The notes beneath the pieces are model-generated. The model had not been told where the DNA came from and made no database searches. It worked only from the letters and a program-made list of their open reading frames with translations. A DNA stretch of 64,000 bases, taken from positions 1 to 64,000 of the forward strand of contig CALFYL010000004.1 in the NCBI GenBank assembly GCA_937952135.1, given 5' to 3'. Below, piece after piece: positions 53,764 through 62,542 of the stretch; the stretch's first letter is position 1, and every line of letters begins with the position of its first letter. Made by a program: the position numbers and the translations under genes. The DNA comes from an uncultured Planctomycetia bacterium. Lineage in GTDB: Bacteria; Planctomycetota; UBA1135; GCA-002686595.

Positions 53764-54411
53764 TCAGCGCTGGCCGAGCGACTCGGCCGCGCTGTCGCGC
53801 AGTCGGCGCAGCTCGTTGCGCGCGACGTCGGGCATCTCGCCGACGAGAGCGCGGTCGAAGTTGTCGAGCGCGTTGCGCCACTGCTCCTTCTCCATGTGCT
53901 CGAGCGCGCGCGTCGCGTGGAGCACGGAGCCTTCGCCGATCGAGCCCTTGACGCGCTGCACCTGCTCGAGCTCGATCCACGGCCGTCCGAGGAACAATTG
54001 GCGCACGTGCGCGGTCGCCTCGTAGCGCGCGAACTTCGGAGCGCCGGCGAGCACTTCGTCGGCCACGCTTCCGCGGCGCGCGAACACGTTCGCAACCGGG
54101 TTCTCCCAGGCGTCGCGCTCCCACAGGAACTGCTCGTCGGCCCAGACCTTCAGGCCGCGCCAGTCTTCGCTGCCGAAGCTCGTGAAGTACGGGTTCCAGC
54201 TCGTGGGCTCGGACTCGACCTGGAAGCGGACGCGCAGCGTGCTTCCGAGGTGCAGTTGCGCGTCCTTCGCGATCTCGGCGAGCGAGAGGTACGGCGCTTC
54301 TCGAGCCGTTTGGGCTGCCGACGTCTCGGAAACGCTCGAAACGCCGCGCCAGGCCGCGAAAACCGCCGGCGCGAGCGAGAGCAGAACCCAGGCGAACCTC
54401 GACGCCTTCAT
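53764..54411 (-). CDS. Hypothetical exported/membrane-anchored protein
   Basis: 215 residues with an N-terminal hydrophobic segment (FAWVLLSLAPAVFAAW), a beta-rich OB-like middle (STLRVRFQVESEPTSW, ARYEATAHVRQLFLG) and a helical C-terminus resembling a short TPR (EHMEKEQWRNALDNFDRALVG). I recognise no family. It lies downstream of acr3 on the same strand, 61 bp away, but an arsenic role is not indicated. Confidence 0.6.
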   Translation of the reverse strand: MKASRFAWVLLSLAPAVFAAWRGVSSVSETSAAQTAREAPYLSLAEIAKDAQLHLGSTLRVRFQVESEPTSWNPYFTSFGSEDWRGLKVWADEQFLWERDAWENPVANVFARRGSVADEVLAGAPKFARYEATAHVRQLFLGRPWIELEQVQRVKGSIGEGSVLHATRALEHMEKEQWRNALDNFDRALVGEMPDVARNELRRLRDSAAESLGQR

Positions 54412-54472
54412 GGGGTGCTCATCGGGCGTGCGCGGGCGCCGCTTGAGCCCGCCGGCGGCTTGCGGCGGCTCG

Positions 54473-55549
54473 CTACCGAATCCGGCACGGGGCTTCGGCG
54501 CGCGCGAGGCCGCCGAACCAGCGTCCGCGGGCCCACAACGCCGCGCGGACGAGCGCGATGAGCACCGGCACCTCGACCAGCGGGCCGATCACGGCGGCGA
54601 AGGCCGCGCCGCTCTCGATGCCGAAGGCCCCGATGGCGACGGCGATGGCGAGCTCGAAGTTGTTGGAGGCCGCCGTGAACGACAGCGTCGCGGAACGCGC
54701 GTAGCCCGCGCCCACGCGCACGCTCAGCGCGAACGAGATCGCGAACATCAGCACGAAGTAGACGAGCAGCGGCGCGGCGATGCGCAGCACGTCGAAGGGC
54801 AGCTCGACGATCGCGCGGCCCTTCAACGAGAACATGACGACGATCGTGAAGAGCAGCGCCACCAGCGTGATCGGCCCGATGCGCGGCGCGAAGCGGCTCT
54901 CGTACCACTCGCGGCCGCGCGCTCGCACCAGCGTCCGGCGCGTGAGGTAGCCGGCGGCGAAGGGCACGCCGAGGTACAGCCCGACGCTCTGCGCGATCTG
55001 CGCCATCGAGATCTCGACGACCTGCCCCTCGAAGCCCAGCCAGCGCGGCGCGAGCGTCGCGAAGAAGTACGCGTAGGCCGGAAAGAACAGGATCTGGAAG
55101 ATCGAGTTGAAGGCGACGAGGCCCGCGCAGTACTCGCGGTCGCCGCCTGCGAGGTCGTTCCAAACGATCACCATGGCGATGCAGCGCGCCAGGCCGATCA
55201 GGATCAACCCGAGCATGTACTCGGGGTAGTCGCGCAGGAACAGCACCGCGAGCGCGAACATCAGCAGCGGGCCGACGACCCAGTTCTGCAAGAGCGAGAG
55301 CAGCAGGATCTTGCGGTTGCGCAGCACGCCGCCGAGCTCTTCGTAGCGCACCTTCGCGAGCGGCGGGTACATCATCGCGATCAGGCCGATGGCGATCGGG
55401 ATCGAGGTCGATCCGACGCTCAGCGCCTCGATCGAACGCGAGAAACCCGGCGCGAAGTTGCCGAGCAGCACGCCGACGGCCATGGCGAGGAAAATCCAGG
55501 CCGTGAGGTAGCGATCGAGGAACGAGAGGCGGCCCGTGAGGCTCTTCAT
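54473..55549 (-). CDS. acr3: Arsenite efflux permease, ACR3 family
   Basis: 358 residues, ten predicted helices (BART superfamily). The conserved Cys motif LARCIAMVIVWNDLAGGD in the fourth helix, with the Cys needed for As(III) transport, and the C-terminal EVPVLIALV are present. It pumps arsenite out of the cell. ATG 55549 overlaps the arsR stop (ATGA), so the two are co-expressed under ArsR. This is the usual partner of the arsenate reductase encoded divergently. Confidence 0.95.
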   Translation of the reverse strand: MKSLTGRLSFLDRYLTAWIFLAMAVGVLLGNFAPGFSRSIEALSVGSTSIPIAIGLIAMMYPPLAKVRYEELGGVLRNRKILLLSLLQNWVVGPLLMFALAVLFLRDYPEYMLGLILIGLARCIAMVIVWNDLAGGDREYCAGLVAFNSIFQILFFPAYAYFFATLAPRWLGFEGQVVEISMAQIAQSVGLYLGVPFAAGYLTRRTLVRARGREWYESRFAPRIGPITLVALLFTIVVMFSLKGRAIVELPFDVLRIAAPLLVYFVLMFAISFALSVRVGAGYARSATLSFTAASNNFELAIAVAIGAFGIESGAAFAAVIGPLVEVPVLIALVRAALWARGRWFGGLARAEAPCRIR

Positions 55550-55896
55550 CGCGAACCACCGAGCGCGGCGACGAGGCGCTCGAGCCGCGCGAGCGCGCTC
55601 GGTTCGAGGCAGTAGCACGAACGCGGCCCGTCGATCTCGCCGCGGATGAGCCCGGCGCGCTTGAGCGCGGCGAGGTGCTGCGAGACCGTCGATTGCGCGA
55701 GCGGGAGTTCGTCGACGAGCTCTCCGCAGACGCAGGTGTTGCGCTCGATCAAGAGTCGGACGATCGCGACGCGCGCCGGATGCCCGAGCGCCTTGGCGAG
55801 CGTCGCGAGCTCGCGGTCCGCCTGTGGACCGCGGAGCGCGCGCCCGCGCTTCGCAGGCGCGGGCGGAGGACAGCATCGACTCGCGGGCGTCTTCAT
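55546..55896 (-). CDS. arsR: ArsR/SmtB-family arsenical repressor
   Basis: 116 residues. The winged helix is PLAQSTVSQHLAALKRAGLI. Candidate As(III) ligands are C55 and C57 in NTCVCGEL, at the classic recognition helix position, and N-terminal C8-C9; C94 and C96 may also take part. It should repress acr3 and probably divergent arsC. The ATG at 55896-55894 lies at the edge of a perfect palindrome (55895-55910), which is the likely operator; a transcript starting there would be almost leaderless. Confidence 0.92.
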   Translation of the reverse strand: MKTPASRCCPPPAPAKRGRALRGPQADRELATLAKALGHPARVAIVRLLIERNTCVCGELVDELPLAQSTVSQHLAALKRAGLIRGEIDGPRSCYCLEPSALARLERLVAALGGSR

Positions 55897-55910
55897 CGTA
55901 GAACTACGAT
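55895..55910. promoter_or_regulatory. Palindromic ArsR operator overlapping the arsR start codon
   Basis: ATCGTAG-AA-CTACGAT, a perfect 7-2-7 palindrome in the 53-base gap between divergent arsR and arsC, overlapping the first two bases of the arsR ATG. Perfect dyads of this size are typical ArsR sites. Binding is inferred. Confidence 0.7.
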
Positions 55911-55949
55911 AAGCGCTCGAAGCCCACGGAAGCAACCGCCGCCCTCGCC

Positions 55950-56381
55950 ATGCCCCCCACTCCCGACCGCCGCCTCCGCGTGCTCTTCGTGTGCGTCGAG
56001 AACTCGTGCCGCAGCCAGATGGCCGAAGCGCTCGCGAAGCTGCGCCATCCCGAACGGCTCGACGCGCACAGTTCGGGCTCGCGCCCCTCGGGCGTCGTGA
56101 ACCCAAAGGCCATCGAGTCGCTCCGCGAGCTCGGCTACGACCTCGCGCAGCACACCTCGAAGCCGCTCGGCGAGGTCCCGCAGATCGAGTGGGACTACGC
56201 GATCACCATGGGTTGCGGCGACGAGTGCCCGAACGTGCGCGCCAAGGCGCGCCTCGACTGGGGCATCCCCGATCCCAAACACCTCGCGCCCGCGGAGTTC
56301 GCGGCCGTGCGCGACGAAATCGCGCGCCGCGTCGACGAGCTCGCGAAGCTGGCGCGCGAAAACCCGGCCTCCGACGGCTAG
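55950..56381 (+). CDS. arsC: Arsenate reductase, low-molecular-weight phosphatase type
   Basis: 143 residues. The P-loop CVENSCRSQMAEA has the nucleophile C15 and C20; C89 and C93 in MGCGDECP are the likely resolving pair. The GIPDPK text is conserved in this branch. It reduces arsenate to arsenite through a Cys relay with thioredoxin-type or similar donors. It is divergent from arsR-acr3, with the operator between them. Confidence 0.94.
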   Translation: MPPTPDRRLRVLFVCVENSCRSQMAEALAKLRHPERLDAHSSGSRPSGVVNPKAIESLRELGYDLAQHTSKPLGEVPQIEWDYAITMGCGDECPNVRAKARLDWGIPDPKHLAPAEFAAVRDEIARRVDELAKLARENPASDG

Positions 56382-56498
56382 CGAGCCCTTCCGCCCCGCT
56401 CGAATCGCCGCCCAAATCGCGACGACGGCGAAACCCTCGGCGCTCGGCGGCGGAATCGAGCGCCGTGTTCGGTACCGTGGCCGCTTCCCGAGAGCACC

Positions 56499-56912
56499 AT
56501 GAGCACCTCCAAGACGACGGCGGCCCGACAAGCGGGATCCAACACCCTCACCGACGGCATCCGCGTGCAAGCGCAGGCGCAATGGATCGAGGAGCAATCG
56601 GATCCCGACAACGGCCGCTGGTTCTACGCCTACCGCATCGTGATCACGAACGAGGGCTCGGCGCCCGCGCGCCTGCTCGCGCGCCACTGGATCATCCTCG
56701 ACGCGGACAACCACCGCGAGGACGTGCGCGGCCCCGGCGTCATCGGCAAGACCCCGCGCCTCGCCCCGGGCCAGAAGTTCGAGTACACGAGCACCTGCCC
56801 GCTGCGCACCGCGTGGGGAACGATGGAAGGCAGCTACACCTTCGAACGCGACGACCACAGCGTCTTCGAAGCCGCGATCGGCCGCTTCTTCCTCGTGCTG
56901 CCGCCGAAGTAG
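56499..56912 (+). CDS. apaG: ApaG-family protein
   Basis: 137 residues, one fibronectin-III-like domain. RYWxxxxxxN-like text here is ARHWIILDADNH, followed by the conserved GPGVIGKTPRLAPGQKFEYTS (given in part: GPGVIGKTP, LAPGQKFEYTS). It is often linked to Co/Mg resistance, with no known biochemistry. Length and order are normal. Next gene is convergent. Confidence 0.94.
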   Translation: MSTSKTTAARQAGSNTLTDGIRVQAQAQWIEEQSDPDNGRWFYAYRIVITNEGSAPARLLARHWIILDADNHREDVRGPGVIGKTPRLAPGQKFEYTSTCPLRTAWGTMEGSYTFERDDHSVFEAAIGRFFLVLPPK

Positions 56913-56933
56913 CGCCGCAGAGCGGGGCGCAGC

Positions 56934-59504
56934 TCAGCGCTGCGGCTGCGCGGGTTCGAGCGCGCCGTCGGCCTTCAGTTGGACGCTCGCGCCCGGAGTG
57001 AGCTCGAAGCCCGCGAGGCGCCGCAGGCCCTGGTCGCTGACGAGTTCGTGTTCGCCGGGAACGACGTCGATCCGTGCGCCGTGTGCGAGGTCGAAGGCGT
57101 TCGAGACGAGCTCGAAGTGCTCGCCGCGCAGCATTAGGCGAACGCGGTTCGGCCCGCCGACGTTGCTCGGCCGCGCGTCGAGGACAAGGTGCGCGCTCGG
57201 TTGGACGATGGGCTCGCGCAGCTCGTGCGAGTCGCCGGATTCGACGATCAGTGAGCCGATGCGCTGCGGCGGCCGCGCGGGAACGTGCAGGTCGAGCACG
57301 TAGTCGCCGGGAAGCAGTTGCTCCAGCGCGAAGAACCACGTCATGCGTCCGCCGGGCGTGCTGTGTTCGTCGAGCTCCATGCCGGTGATCGCGGCCTGCG
57401 CAACCTGGCCGCTGTCGGTGCGCAGAACGCGAAGCTCCGCTTCCCGCACGCCGCGCAGGTCGTGGAGCGTCGCGTCGAGCCGAACGGTGGCGCCGAGGTC
57501 GCTCGCGAGGATCGGTGCGCGCAGCTCGACCTCGTGCGCCGACGCGGCGATGCGTTCGTGCACGAGCACGGCCGGCTTGCCCGCGGCCCACGTCGGACGC
57601 GCCAGCACGCGGAGGAAACCCTCGGGCACGTTCGAGATCGCGAAGCGTCCGTCGGCGTCGGTTGCCGCGAAGTCGAAGTGCGCGCGCGAAGGGCCGGCGT
57701 CGAGCTCCACGACCCAGTTCGCGAGCGGAACGCCTTCGCGGTCGAGCAGGCGGCCCGCGAACACGAGCCCTGCGTCGAGCCGCGCGGTCCAAGCGTGGCG
57801 CTGCCCCGCCGCCAGCGCGAAGCTCGCCGAGGCGCGCCCCAACGGGACGCCGCTCGAGCGCAACTCGTAGTCGCCCGGCTTCAGCTCGCCCACGGTGTAC
57901 TCGCCCGCTTCGTCGGTTTGGAGGCCGCGCCACATCCACTCGCCGGCGCGACGCAGGAAGACGTTGCCGCGCGGCACGGGCTCGCCGTTCGCATCGAGAA
58001 CGCGGCCGGTGAGCTCCGCCGGAGGTGCGTCTGCGGCAGCGCGCGGGTCGACGGGTTGGCCCGAGACCTCGGCGTGCGGTTCATCCACGCCGACGACCTC
58101 GAGCAACTTCGAAGTCCCGACGAACGAGTTGGCGACGAAGCCGCTTGCGAGCCCCGCGTCGATCGCAGCGACGGATTCGACTGGCTCGACGCTAGCGTCG
58201 AACACCGAGTCCGCCGCAAGCCAGGGCTCGACGAAGGTGATCCAACCCGTGGCGTCGACGATGGCCAGTACCTCGTCGTGCCACTTCGGGCTGAGTGTCA
58301 GCTCCCCCGTCGCACTGACTCGTGAAGCGGACGTCCCCGAGACGCGGGCGACTTTCAGCTTCGAACCGTTTACCTCGAAAGTGAAGCCGAAAGGCCCGCC
58401 GAGGAGCGCCAGCGCCGAGCGACCGCTCGCCAGCGCAACGCGTCGACGCATCCCCTTCGGCGACGACGCGATGTCGAGCTCGAGCGAAGACGTAAACGCG
58501 CGGAAGCGGGCGACGAGAACGCCGGTCTCGTCCGTCTCGCCGATTCTGTTCAGAGTGTGCCCAGCAGGCGCGGCGTAGACGGCGCGCGAGCTCACCGGCA
58601 GATCGTTCTCGTCGACGACGGCGATCTCGAGCTCGTACTCGTGCGCGGGCGATTCCCAGCGCGGCGCCGGTTCGTCGGGCAAGCCCACGGGCTTCACCGC
58701 CGTGCGTTCGATCTCCGCATCGTTGCGCGCGCTCTCGAACTCTCCGGCGGGTTCGACCCGCTGCGAGCGCTCCACCGAGCGCGACGCGCGGACATCGCCG
58801 AGCGCGAGCTCTTCCGGCGCCGGCCGCCAGGCGAGCCACGCCACGAGCGCCACCAGCGACGCCGACGCGGCGAGCAGCACTCCCGGCGTCGACAGCCAGG
58901 CGCCGAACATCGCCGTCGCCCCGACCGCCGCCGCCACTCCTTCACCGCCGCGCCCCGCGAGCAAGAGCAACGCGCGAGAGCGGCGCTCGTCGCTTCCGAA
59001 CTCGCCCGCGAGACGCGCGCGCAACGTCTCGTGCGCGTGCGTGAGCCGGTCGTACACGGCGCGCACCGAAAGCCGCAGCCGCCCGGCGATCTCCTCCACC
59101 GAACGGTTCTCGAAGTAGCGCTGCCAAACGACTTCCTTCGCGGGTTCGTCGAGCGCGAGCACGGCGTTCACGACCGCGCGCAACGCGTCGTCGCGCTCGC
59201 GCGAGAGGTGTTCGTCGACTTGTTCGGGCCGCGCCGCCGCGCGTTCGTGCGTCTCGCGCCGCGCGCGGGACCGCCGCGAGTTGATGACTCGGTTGCGCAG
59301 CACGCGCCTGAGCCACGGCGTCGGCTGGCCGCGCTCGCGCGGCGGCGACTGGAGCCAGGCGAGCCACGTGTCCTGCACGACGTCGTCGGCCTGGTCGCGG
59401 TCGCGAAGCAGCGCCTGGGCGAGCGCTCGCAGCGCTTCGGTGTGGCGAACGAACAGTTCGGGAACACCGCGCGCGGCTTCGCTTGCGTTTCGATGGGCTT
59501 CCAT
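56934..59504 (-). CDS. Second membrane-anchored ECF sigma factor with extracytoplasmic Ig-like repeats
   Basis: 856 residues. Sigma region 2 spans about 15-75 (DQADDVVQDTWLAWLQ, WLRRVLRNRVINSRR) and region 4 about 108-165 (SVEEIAGRLRLSVRAVYDRLTHAH). One transmembrane segment is at about 206-227, then 630 residues of carboxypeptidase-regulatory-like units (GRVLDANGEPVPRGNVFL, GEYTVGELKPGDYELR, GRLLDREGVPLANWVVEL). Architecture equals that of the 3195-5969 gene, but the sequences are diverged. The C-terminal 200 residues resemble the neighbouring 59578-61506 protein, which lacks sigma domains. ATG 59504 is preferred over an upstream in-frame codon at 59552 since region 2 begins soon after. Regulation by proteolysis or by the neighbour is speculation. 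Confidence 0.84.
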   Translation of the reverse strand: MEAHRNASEAARGVPELFVRHTEALRALAQALLRDRDQADDVVQDTWLAWLQSPPRERGQPTPWLRRVLRNRVINSRRSRARRETHERAAARPEQVDEHLSRERDDALRAVVNAVLALDEPAKEVVWQRYFENRSVEEIAGRLRLSVRAVYDRLTHAHETLRARLAGEFGSDERRSRALLLLAGRGGEGVAAAVGATAMFGAWLSTPGVLLAASASLVALVAWLAWRPAPEELALGDVRASRSVERSQRVEPAGEFESARNDAEIERTAVKPVGLPDEPAPRWESPAHEYELEIAVVDENDLPVSSRAVYAAPAGHTLNRIGETDETGVLVARFRAFTSSLELDIASSPKGMRRRVALASGRSALALLGGPFGFTFEVNGSKLKVARVSGTSASRVSATGELTLSPKWHDEVLAIVDATGWITFVEPWLAADSVFDASVEPVESVAAIDAGLASGFVANSFVGTSKLLEVVGVDEPHAEVSGQPVDPRAAADAPPAELTGRVLDANGEPVPRGNVFLRRAGEWMWRGLQTDEAGEYTVGELKPGDYELRSSGVPLGRASASFALAAGQRHAWTARLDAGLVFAGRLLDREGVPLANWVVELDAGPSRAHFDFAATDADGRFAISNVPEGFLRVLARPTWAAGKPAVLVHERIAASAHEVELRAPILASDLGATVRLDATLHDLRGVREAELRVLRTDSGQVAQAAITGMELDEHSTPGGRMTWFFALEQLLPGDYVLDLHVPARPPQRIGSLIVESGDSHELREPIVQPSAHLVLDARPSNVGGPNRVRLMLRGEHFELVSNAFDLAHGARIDVVPGEHELVSDQGLRRLAGFELTPGASVQLKADGALEPAQPQR

Positions 59505-59577
59505 GCCGGCCTTCACACCGCTCGCGCGGTTCCGTGCGGCGCAAAATCGCACTTCTCAGCCGCGTGAGCCGCGCGCC

Positions 59578-61506
59578 TCACGGTCCGAGCCGCTCCGCGA
59601 CGCCGTCGGGTCGCACGCGGAGCGCCGCGTCGCGCGGCAGCGAGAAGCTCGCGAAGGTCTCGACGAGGTCTTCGCTCGCAAAGCGGAACTCGCCGGCTTC
59701 GACCAGCCATTCCGCGTCGCGCGTGAGCCGGAAATGCGGCGTCGCGATCTCGAACTCGCCGCGGCGCGCGAGGAGCACGCCGTAATTTGCGCCGCCCTTC
59801 GGCGTCGTCCTGGATTCGATGAGCACGCGCGAGGGCGGCGCGAAGGCGAGCGCACCGCCGTCGAAGATTTCGCCCGGCGTGACGCGGAACGGACCCGATC
59901 GAACGGGCGCGCAAGCGGCGCGGCGCAACTCGAACTCGTACAGGCCGGGCTGCAGGTCGCGCGCGTCGAATTGCACGCGCTCGGGGATCGGGGAATGCGC
60001 GGTGAGCTCGACCCCGCGGCCCGTGTCGAGGCGCCAGAGCCATCCGTGGGTGGCGGGCTCGCGCGTGCGCTCGTCCCCAGGCTCGACTGGGGCTTTCTCT
60101 CCGGGCGCAGCTCGCACGGCGCGAATCCGCGCCTCGCCGTATCCGTCGCGCGAGTCGAAGGACGTGCGGAGCACCAAGCTGTCGCCGGACATCCAGCCGT
60201 CGAGAAGGACCGCCGGCAGCGCGCCGCTCCGGTTCGGAGCGGCCGAGATGCGCAGCCGCGTCGTCGCCTCGCTCCAGAATTCGAAGCGGCCGAGAGCGTC
60301 GGTCACACACGAGGTTTCGAGCGAACGGTGCGGTGCGTGCTCCAAGATGTGGAGCCGCCAGTTTGCAAGCGGGTGGCCTTCCGAATCGGTCAGCGTGGCC
60401 GTGTGAAGGTGATCGCGCGACAAGGCTAGTTCGAGCGGTGCGGTCGGCGGTTCGAAGCGCACTTCGGCTCGCGCGCGTCCTTCTCCGAGCTTCCATGCGA
60501 GCACCAGAACGTCGCCCTCGGCAATCGAGTCGAAGGCGAAGCCGCCGAGCGAATCGGAGAACGCGAACACGCTCGTCTTCGTGCGATCGATCGCGGCCAC
60601 GATGGCGCCCTCGAGCCCACTCCCGCGCGAATCGCGCACGACGCCGCGCAGCGTCGCGGGAGAGCTCGCTGATTTCGCGTCGACACTGTCGGTGCGGAAG
60701 ACGACCGTGGGCGCGTAGTGCGGGCGCTGCACGGCGACGTCGACGGCCGTGCGCAAGCGCCCGGGCTGCAAGGACTCGACAAAGGTCGTCCAGCCGTTCC
60801 AACTCTCGAGCGCCTTGAAATCGCCGACGCCGAGCGCGAGCCCGCCGCCACTCTGCGCGCCGGACACGCGCATCGTCACGTTGCCCGCCCGCGCGCCGCC
60901 GAGCCGTTGCGCCATCACCGCCGTCGAGGATTCGAAGCGCCGCACGACCGTCGTCACGCCGGACTGCAACTCGAGCCGCTCGCGCATCGAGCTGCTCCCG
61001 CGCAGGTTGAATTCGAGGGCCACGCTCTCGCGAAAGGCCTGAAAACGCAGGCGCAGGCGGCCCTCGCCGTCGGTCACGCCGACATGGTTCACGTCGCGGC
61101 CCGCGGGGCCCGCGAACACGGGCGCGCCGCCGAGCGGGAGGTCGAGCGCGTCGAGGAACTGAAAGTCGACCTCGAAGTCGTGCTGCGCGCCGTGCGCGGG
61201 CGCTTCGTCACGCGCGACGAGTTCGCCAGGCGCCGCCGCGGCGGTCGAAGGCGCCGGCGTCTCGAACGCGACCTCGAGCTGCGGCGCCGCGAGCTCCGCG
61301 ACCGCGGCAGCGCGCTCAACTGCGAGCGGCTCGGGCCGTGCGGCGGCGCTGGGGCTCGAACCCGGCGAGTCCGAGTCGAGCGCGAAGTAGAGGCCCGCGA
61401 GCGAGAGCAACGAAACGACAGCGAACAGCCACGCGCCCAGGCCGCGCATTCGCGGGCCCACGACGGCTCGCTTCGAGCCCGCCGTGTCGCTGTGTTCTCT
61501 GTTCAT
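59578..61506 (-). CDS. Membrane-anchored Ig-like repeat protein, paralogue of the neighbouring sigma factor's outer part
   Basis: 642 residues. One transmembrane segment (about 24-43, GAWLFAVVSLLSLAGLYF) follows a short basic cytoplasmic end; there is no sigma or other cytoplasmic domain. The outer part has carboxypeptidase-regulatory-like units (GVVRDSRGSGLEGAIVAAI, GRFEFWSEATTRLRI). Texts such as PVFAGPAGRDVNHVGVTDGEGRL and PLANWRLHILE match AVYAAPAGHTLNRIGETDETGVL and PLANWVVELDA of the gene 73 bp downstream, so the two are paralogues. It may act as antagonist, co-receptor or substrate-binding partner of that sigma factor; this is inference. Confidence 0.75.
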   Translation of the reverse strand: MNREHSDTAGSKRAVVGPRMRGLGAWLFAVVSLLSLAGLYFALDSDSPGSSPSAAARPEPLAVERAAAVAELAAPQLEVAFETPAPSTAAAAPGELVARDEAPAHGAQHDFEVDFQFLDALDLPLGGAPVFAGPAGRDVNHVGVTDGEGRLRLRFQAFRESVALEFNLRGSSSMRERLELQSGVTTVVRRFESSTAVMAQRLGGARAGNVTMRVSGAQSGGGLALGVGDFKALESWNGWTTFVESLQPGRLRTAVDVAVQRPHYAPTVVFRTDSVDAKSASSPATLRGVVRDSRGSGLEGAIVAAIDRTKTSVFAFSDSLGGFAFDSIAEGDVLVLAWKLGEGRARAEVRFEPPTAPLELALSRDHLHTATLTDSEGHPLANWRLHILEHAPHRSLETSCVTDALGRFEFWSEATTRLRISAAPNRSGALPAVLLDGWMSGDSLVLRTSFDSRDGYGEARIRAVRAAPGEKAPVEPGDERTREPATHGWLWRLDTGRGVELTAHSPIPERVQFDARDLQPGLYEFELRRAACAPVRSGPFRVTPGEIFDGGALAFAPPSRVLIESRTTPKGGANYGVLLARRGEFEIATPHFRLTRDAEWLVEAGEFRFASEDLVETFASFSLPRDAALRVRPDGVAERLGP

Positions 61507-61656
61507 GGTTCGCTCGACACCCGCGGGACACGACCGGCGCTCGCGCGCGCACTCCGATCCGCGCCGAGTCGCACAAAGCCTCGGCGGACCGCGCGCTCGG
61601 AGAACGGCGCGGATCGCACCGTTCCCCGCGCGCGCGGCGCCTGCGCGCAGGTCGGC

Positions 61657-62118
61657 TCAGCGCGCCGTCGTCGCGACGTCGCCGTCCTTCTTCTTCGCCT
61701 CGCCCTTCGTGTCGACCGGCTTCTCGCCGCCCTTCGACTCGATCGTCGCCTGGCCTTCGGGAGACACCGCGAAGTGGCTGCGCACGGGTCCGGACTTGCT
61801 CGCGACCTCGATGTAGCCGCGACCTTCCGCGTCGACTCCGAACGTCAGCGCGCGGCCGCCCTTCGCGTCCAGCAACGCGAACTGCGGCACGCCGCCGGTC
61901 TCGTAGGCCGTAAGCACGCCGCGCTCGCGACCGCGCGCGTCCTTCAGCACGAAGCGCTCGGCCCACACCGTCTCGCACATCGCCGCGGTCATGCTGCTCA
62001 GCAGCGCAATGCCGCCGAGCGCCGCGAGCGCGATCGTCGCGCGGCGCGCCGACTTCTTGAGCCGGCGGTTCTCTTCTTCGAGCCTCTGGACGCGGCCTGA
62101 GAGTTCTTGCAGTTGCAT
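61657..62118 (-). CDS. Small membrane protein with N-terminal coiled coil
   Basis: 153 residues. A heptad coiled coil (LSGRVQRLEEENRRLKKSA) precedes one transmembrane segment (ATIALAALGGIALLSSMTAA) and an outer domain with two repeats of a short beta hairpin (ARGRERGVLTAYETGGVPQFALLD, AKGGRALTFGVDAEGRGYIEV; given in part). The tail is Lys/Asp-rich. No family is certain. The upstream leader has two copies of TCGAACAGGAG, the nearer one giving an SD about 7 bases before ATG 62118. Confidence 0.62.
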   Translation of the reverse strand: MQLQELSGRVQRLEEENRRLKKSARRATIALAALGGIALLSSMTAAMCETVWAERFVLKDARGRERGVLTAYETGGVPQFALLDAKGGRALTFGVDAEGRGYIEVASKSGPVRSHFAVSPEGQATIESKGGEKPVDTKGEAKKKDGDVATTAR

Positions 62119-62398
62119 GGAAGACTCCTGTTCGAAAGCTCCTGTTCGAGTTTCGGGGCAGCGATCCGCCGCACATCGCACTCGTGCGCGCGGTCGCCCG
62201 GGAAGCGACGCAAGTCGCCGCGCCGCGAGAGTGAGTTCGCGGGCGGCGGAGCGCGATTGTGCCCCACGATCGATTCCGCCGCACAACCCGTCACCGAGCT
62301 TTCACACGCCTTCACGGGCCGCGCGCTCCGAAACGAATGCGCGCTGGGCGGCCTCTCGATCGAGGGGCCGCCCAGCGCTCGAAATCTCTGCCTCGCGA

Positions 62399-62542
62399 TC
62401 AGCGACCGCCGGGGCTCAGCGGCCCCGCCTTGCGGCGTTCGCGCCCGGTGATGTCGCCGAAGATCAGTCGGCTGTGCTCGAGGGTCACTTCAGGCTCGCT
62501 GTCCGTGGGTACACGCCCGGTGTACTCCGAGAAGCCGCCCCC
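62399..62542 (-). other. In-frame extension of the 62543-63586 gene past TGA (candidate Sec read-through)
   Basis: After the TGA at 62545-62543 the frame stays open for 47 codons to TGA 62401-62399, giving GGGFSEYTGRVPTDSEPE, a middle part EVTLEHSRLIFGDITGRE and the end GPLSPGGR. About 85% of its third positions are G/C against about 70% and 60% at first and second, the pattern of real genes here. The TGA is preceded by a Cys codon, so read-through makes Gly-Gly-Cys-Sec-Gly-Gly. No start codon with SD would let this part be a separate gene. Confidence 0.55.
62507..62528 (-). promoter_or_regulatory. SECIS-like hairpin after the second in-frame TGA
   Basis: Read on the minus strand, GTACAC and GTGTAC (62525-62520 and 62514-62509) form a perfect 6-bp stem with the 5-nt loop CGGGC, extended by two G-C pairs beyond an A-C mismatch. 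The loop starts 23 nt after the TGA, and its second base is G, as in the SECIS candidate at 6195-6217. Confidence 0.5.

Noticed and set aside
56914..56946. Hairpin GCCGCAG / CTGCGGC between apaG and the sigma gene as terminator
   Set aside because: The loop is 19 bases, the 3' arm lies inside the end of the minus-strand gene, and there is no T-run; chance pairing in G+C-rich DNA is likely.
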